In this document: piece by piece, positions 61,159 through 64,000 of the stretch
Numbering within the stretch: the stretch's first letter is position 1
How the letters are laid out: every line of letters begins with the position of its first letter
Assembly (NCBI RefSeq): GCF_001748245.1
Contig: NZ_BDFO01000001.1
Span: forward strand, 3,561,208-3,625,207
Reading direction: 5' to 3'
Length of the DNA stretch: 64,000 nt
Source: Oligoflexus tunisiensis
GTDB taxonomy: Bacteria; Bdellovibrionota_B; Oligoflexia; Oligoflexales; Oligoflexaceae
The notes under the pieces: generated by a model
The model's input: the letters and a program-made list of their open reading frames with translations, nothing else
Told to the model about the DNA's origin: nothing
Database searches by the model: none
Program-made: the position numbers and the translations under genes

Positions 61159-62151
61159 TCAGGGACTGTTCCCTTGATGCGCCTTGAGCCAGGCTCTCAG
61201 GTCTTCAAAAACCCGATCCTTTTCCGGCTCGTTGAACACCTCATGATAAAGCCCCGGATAACGAATGATCTTTTTCTCCGGCGCCTTGAGCAGGCGATAG
61301 AACTCCTCGGTCCCTTCGGGATTGATGACCTGATCCGCCATCGGCAAAAGGCACAGCACCGGCACCTTGAATTCCTTGGCCCGCCGCAGGGTATCGGTGC
61401 GCGCATCCAGATAGGAAAAATAAAAGGCCGGCGAGGCGAGCCCGTGGTTCAGGTTATCCTTCTTATAGTGTTCGATCACGGCCGGATCCCGGGAAATCAA
61501 ATCCCCAAGAGGGGCTGAAGGCAGGGGCAGGTAGGGCGCGAAGCGGTTGATGATGCGACCGGCCATTTCCTTGACCCGTCCGATCGGAAAACCCAGCTCG
61601 ATCATGGGCGCACTCACCACGATGGATTGAATCGGCAGGTTGTAGCGCAACGCGGCCCGGAATGAGATCAGCCCACCCATGCTATGGCCCACCACATGAA
61701 TCTCGGCCTTGCCGTACTTGTCCATCAGATAGCGATGGTAACGCCGGATCGCAATCGCCGCGTCGTCGGCATAATCATCGAATTTGTCGACGTGACCGCG
61801 GATTCCAGTGGATTGACCATGGCCGCGATGATCGATGAGATAAATGGAACCGATCTGATCCTTCACGTAATGCGGCCAATGGATATAACGGCCGCTATGT
61901 TCACCCTGTCCGTGCAGGATCACGAGCGCACGGTGGGCCAGCTCGGGGGCCACATTTTCTGGTCGAAACAGATGACCAAAAATCTGTACCTTGCGATCGG
62001 AGCTCTCGAAACTCTCAAACTCGACGATCCAATCGCTTTCCTTGTCAGGAAAACCGCGCGGACATTGAGGCACCTGAGGTTTCTTGCGCTTCAGCTCGGG
62101 TCGATAGGGGAATACGGGAGCAAATTGACAGGTTAAAGTCGTTGCGTCCAT
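61159..62151 (-). CDS. Lysophospholipase/monoacylglycerol lipase-like alpha/beta hydrolase
   Basis: A 330-residue protein of the Hydrolase_4/serine aminopeptidase S33 group. The loop HGQGEHSGRY, IDHRGHGQSTGIRGHVDKFDDY and the nucleophile elbow GHSMGG (S157) are typical of bacterial monoglyceride lipases and lysophospholipase L2. The acid lies in PMADQVI (D273) and the histidine in LYHEVFNE (H303). No cleavable signal is evident, though the N-terminus has a short hydrophobic patch. It likely hydrolyses monoacylglycerols or lysophospholipids. It is the last gene before the structured gap on its 3' side. Confidence 0.88.
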   Translation of the reverse strand: MDATTLTCQFAPVFPYRPELKRKKPQVPQCPRGFPDKESDWIVEFESFESSDRKVQIFGHLFRPENVAPELAHRALVILHGQGEHSGRYIHWPHYVKDQIGSIYLIDHRGHGQSTGIRGHVDKFDDYADDAAIAIRRYHRYLMDKYGKAEIHVVGHSMGGLISFRAALRYNLPIQSIVVSAPMIELGFPIGRVKEMAGRIINRFAPYLPLPSAPLGDLISRDPAVIEHYKKDNLNHGLASPAFYFSYLDARTDTLRRAKEFKVPVLCLLPMADQVINPEGTEEFYRLLKAPEKKIIRYPGLYHEVFNEPEKDRVFEDLRAWLKAHQGNSP

Positions 62152-62233
62152 AGTGTGATCCTCATTGTTGACAGCTGAGGAAATTGTATAGGGGAAAGAC
62201 GAAAGGCTGTCATCAGATTATCGACGGGCGGGA

Positions 62234-62253
62234 ATGGGGCTGGGAAGCCCCAT
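62234..62253 (-). terminator. Hairpin after the small zinc-ribbon gene
   Basis: ATGGGGCT (62234-62241) pairs perfectly with AGCCCCAT (62246-62253) across a 4-base loop, five bases after the stop at 62259 on the minus strand. No T-run follows, so termination is plausible but not certain. Confidence 0.45.
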
Positions 62254-62258
62254 GGTGA

Positions 62259-62489
62259 TCAACTGGCTTTGGTAATCGTTTTGGGATCGATCTTTTTGAT
62301 ATCCTCACTCCGCTCGATGAGAATATCACGCAGTTCGCTGTAGCACTCCTCACAGATAGCCTGGCCGAGCAGAGATCTCTCCATGTCACCCCAAGTAATC
62401 AGGGCGGCAAGAGCCTGATCGCTGAATGGGCGCTTCTCGAGCCTCGCGGCGTTCCCACATCGTGGGCAATCCTGGATCCTTCCGCGCAT
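62259..62489 (-). CDS. Small CxxC-pair protein (possible zinc ribbon)
   Basis: A 76-residue protein. The ATG at 62489 has AGGA at good spacing; the ATG three codons earlier abuts it. Two CxxC knuckles (DCPRCGNAA and AICEECYSEL) about 35 residues apart suggest a zinc-binding fold, and the C-terminus is a charged helix. It resembles small zinc-ribbon regulators, but I cannot name the family. Confidence 0.7.
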   Translation of the reverse strand: MRGRIQDCPRCGNAARLEKRPFSDQALAALITWGDMERSLLGQAICEECYSELRDILIERSEDIKKIDPKTITKAS

Positions 62490-62759
62490 AAGCAGCATCC
62501 TTTCCGTTGGCTACTGGGGTGGTATGTCTAACATTATGGAAAGGCGTTCACCCCGCTGTCAACCCCAGCTTAGCTCGGGGCACTACGAATCCAAACTTTA
62601 AAAAAATTTTGAAACTTTTCGGCGAACCGACACAGATTCTTGAACCCTTTGAGAGGCACCGCGCAAAGCCGAATAGTCTCGCTCAGTTGACGCCGGCTCT
62701 CGGAACCAATTATGCTGGATCGTATAACTTTCCGGAAAGCCTTGCTCCAGGAGCCAGCC

Positions 62760-63275
62760 ATGTTCGTTCGAACACTTGTGCGCGGTGTCGTGCTATGGAT
62801 TTTAAGCCCAGCCATGGGCCATGCCGCCGTTTGGCTCCAGGCTGGCGAAAGCGTGATGGAACAGGGCGATTTCCTGCTCCACCCGGGTATTCAGCTCGGT
62901 CTTGGGTTCGAGGATGGAATCCGCTATCGACTGGATTTTACCGGCCGCCGCTTCGGCTCCTTCCTGGAAACGACCACCATGGTCAGCCGCGACGAAATCC
63001 TGAAAATCTTCCCCTGGCCTGAACTTACGGCTCGTTATGGGGTTACCATCATGGATGCCTACACCGCCTATGATCCCCCGGCCGGACCCAAGGAATCTGT
63101 CCATGATATCAACGTCGGTCTTAGTTTGGGTGTCGGCTATACGATCTGGAGCCAGGACAAGTGGCGGGTGAACGCTGAATGGAATTCCCAGCTCTACGCG
63201 GCCGGCTTTGCCTTTCTTTTCCTGACCACGGCCCGCAAGTCGATATTCTCCCTGGGCGCTGAGGTGGCCCTATGA
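62760..63275 (+). CDS. Exported barrel-like outer-membrane protein
   Basis: A 171-residue protein. AGGAG seven bases upstream fixes the ATG at 62760. Signal peptide (LVRGVVLWILSPAMGHA-AV) is followed by short alternating strands (GIQLGLGFEDGIRYRLDF, INVGLSLGVGYTIW) typical of an 8-strand outer-membrane barrel. Its stop overlaps the next start by 4 bp. Unknown function. Confidence 0.7.
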   Translation: MFVRTLVRGVVLWILSPAMGHAAVWLQAGESVMEQGDFLLHPGIQLGLGFEDGIRYRLDFTGRRFGSFLETTTMVSRDEILKIFPWPELTARYGVTIMDAYTAYDPPAGPKESVHDINVGLSLGVGYTIWSQDKWRVNAEWNSQLYAAGFAFLFLTTARKSIFSLGAEVAL

Positions 63276-63703
63276 AGCGCCTGCTGCTCCTCCTGGCGCT
63301 TTGTCCCTCCCTCGTGCATGCGCGCCAGCTGCACCTGCTTATCGGCCCGCCATCGCTCGGGCAGGGCGGTTCCAACCCCGTTTCGATTCCACCGGCCAAT
63401 CCTGTCGATTGGCAATTCGTCTATGTGAACGAAGCTCACCGCGAATGGGTCGTGAGCCTCGTGCCTGGACTCTTATGGGGCCAAAGATTTTACCGAGGCG
63501 GTTTCTATGCCGCGCTGGGCGGTGGCATCCTCGTGACCAGCTCCGGTGTCGGTGTCGGTGTGGATCATGCTTATGGGTATGAATCCAGCCCGTTTTTCCA
63601 GCGCTTCCGTTATCAGGTCGAGTACCGGCAGGTGATCGGCGTCGGGTCCTATGGCTGGCAGTTTCCTTACACCTTCCGCATGGGGATGAGCTATGCATTA
63701 TAA
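63272..63703 (+). CDS. Exported small barrel-like protein
   Basis: A 143-residue protein with an N-terminal signal peptide (LLLLLALCPSLVHA-RQ). The mature chain has strands (WVVSLVPGLLWGQRFYRGG, GILVTSSGVGVGVDHAYGY) ending with an aromatic-rich C-terminus (YTFRMGMSYAL), which suits an outer-membrane barrel. It is coupled to the preceding gene by an ATGA overlap and its 3' end overlaps the next gene by 11 bp, so the three form one operon. Confidence 0.65.
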   Translation: MKRLLLLLALCPSLVHARQLHLLIGPPSLGQGGSNPVSIPPANPVDWQFVYVNEAHREWVVSLVPGLLWGQRFYRGGFYAALGGGILVTSSGVGVGVDHAYGYESSPFFQRFRYQVEYRQVIGVGSYGWQFPYTFRMGMSYAL

Positions 63704-64000
63704 AGCCGTGCTGTGGCTTGCGCTCTTCAGTCAACCGGCCTTCAGTTTTGTGCATATCAGTCAGCTGAAACCCAGGCTCCCTGTGAGCCCACAGAATCCC
63801 ACGCTCACCTTTGTTTGGAATGGGGATGCACCCGAGCTCACGGAAAAGGGAGAGGTGCTCGATGGCAACTTTGCCGATTCGAGCGACCAGGATCTCATGG
63901 CCGCCCTGCTGACTACCGCGATGAACACCTGGACCAATGTTCCCACAGCTTATATCATCCTGATTCTGGATCAGAACAACGCTGCGCATATCGATGAGCA
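63693..64000 (+). CDS. Exported protein, possible matrixin-like protease N-terminus (runs off the window)
   Basis: The ATG at 63693 overlaps the previous stop by 11 bp. 102 full codons are visible: a signal peptide (LWLALFSQPAFS-FV), then TFVWNGDAPELTE and DLMAALLTTAMNTWTNVPTA. The latter resembles the region before the zinc site of matrixin-like metalloproteases, which have a W...A...W..V pattern, but the HExxH motif would lie beyond the edge, so the family is a guess. Confidence 0.5.
   Translation, partial: MHYKAVLWLALFSQPAFSFVHISQLKPRLPVSPQNPTLTFVWNGDAPELTEKGEVLDGNFADSSDQDLMAALLTTAMNTWTNVPTAYIILILDQNNAAHIDE

Overview
The window looks like chromosomal DNA of a Gram-negative bacterium. Many genes encode Sec signal peptides, lipoprotein signals and predicted outer-membrane barrels. 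Base composition is moderately GC-rich, by eye in the mid-50s percent. Family content (an exported SpvB/Rhs protein pair, DUF1566 and YCF48-like lipoproteins, HD-GYP, class III cyclase, SH3b proteins) suggests the Oligoflexia/Bdellovibrionota, but that is inference and no rRNA or tRNA gene is present to test it.

Left arm (1-7.1 kb): the start of a GAF-domain protein and an upstream lipoprotein on the minus strand; an operon for a glycosidase-glycosyltransferase 2 fusion and an ABC exporter; and a membrane-anchored class III nucleotide cyclase whose 3' end overlaps the exporter gene.

Central accessory locus (about 7.3-43 kb): this is the notable region. Two large exported proteins of about 2130 residues (10823-17233 and 33725-40114) share a signal peptide, an SpvB domain, FG-GAP/VCBS-like repeats and a long YD/Rhs shell, and differ only in their C-terminal tips. 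The first tip looks like an HNH/EndoVII-type nuclease and is followed by an Imm50-like immunity gene. The second tip looks like a permuted papain-fold cysteine hydrolase and is followed by a small membrane-anchored candidate immunity protein. Between and around them lie five lipoproteins that share an N-terminal region but carry either a DUF1566 (WRLP-type) or a YCF48/BNR propeller C-terminus, a sixth more divergent lipoprotein with a probable beta-helix, and four exported helical proteins. One of these, of 1273 residues, has two long coiled-coil arms around a hydrophobic tip. The set resembles a Sec-exported cousin of Tc toxins: fused TcB-TcC cocoons plus a possible pore or scaffold and surface-anchored binding proteins. 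That is a hypothesis, not a demonstrated system.

Right arm (43-64 kb): mostly housekeeping and regulatory genes. They include an HD-GYP phosphodiesterase, a RelA/SpoT-type synthetase overlapping a RarD permease gene, two alpha/beta hydrolases, a Sel1-receiver fusion, an overlapping dcm-vsr pair, a PLP-dependent desulfhydrase/deaminase-like enzyme, a DUF4442 hotdog protein, an SH3b membrane protein, and a terminal operon of small barrel-like outer-membrane proteins leading into a possible matrixin-like protease. Non-coding points of interest are a 17-bp tandem array with 36-bp units at 50.9 kb, a 48-bp tandem duplication at 46.0 kb, a nested hairpin at 53.9 kb and a structured gap at 60.8-61.2 kb.
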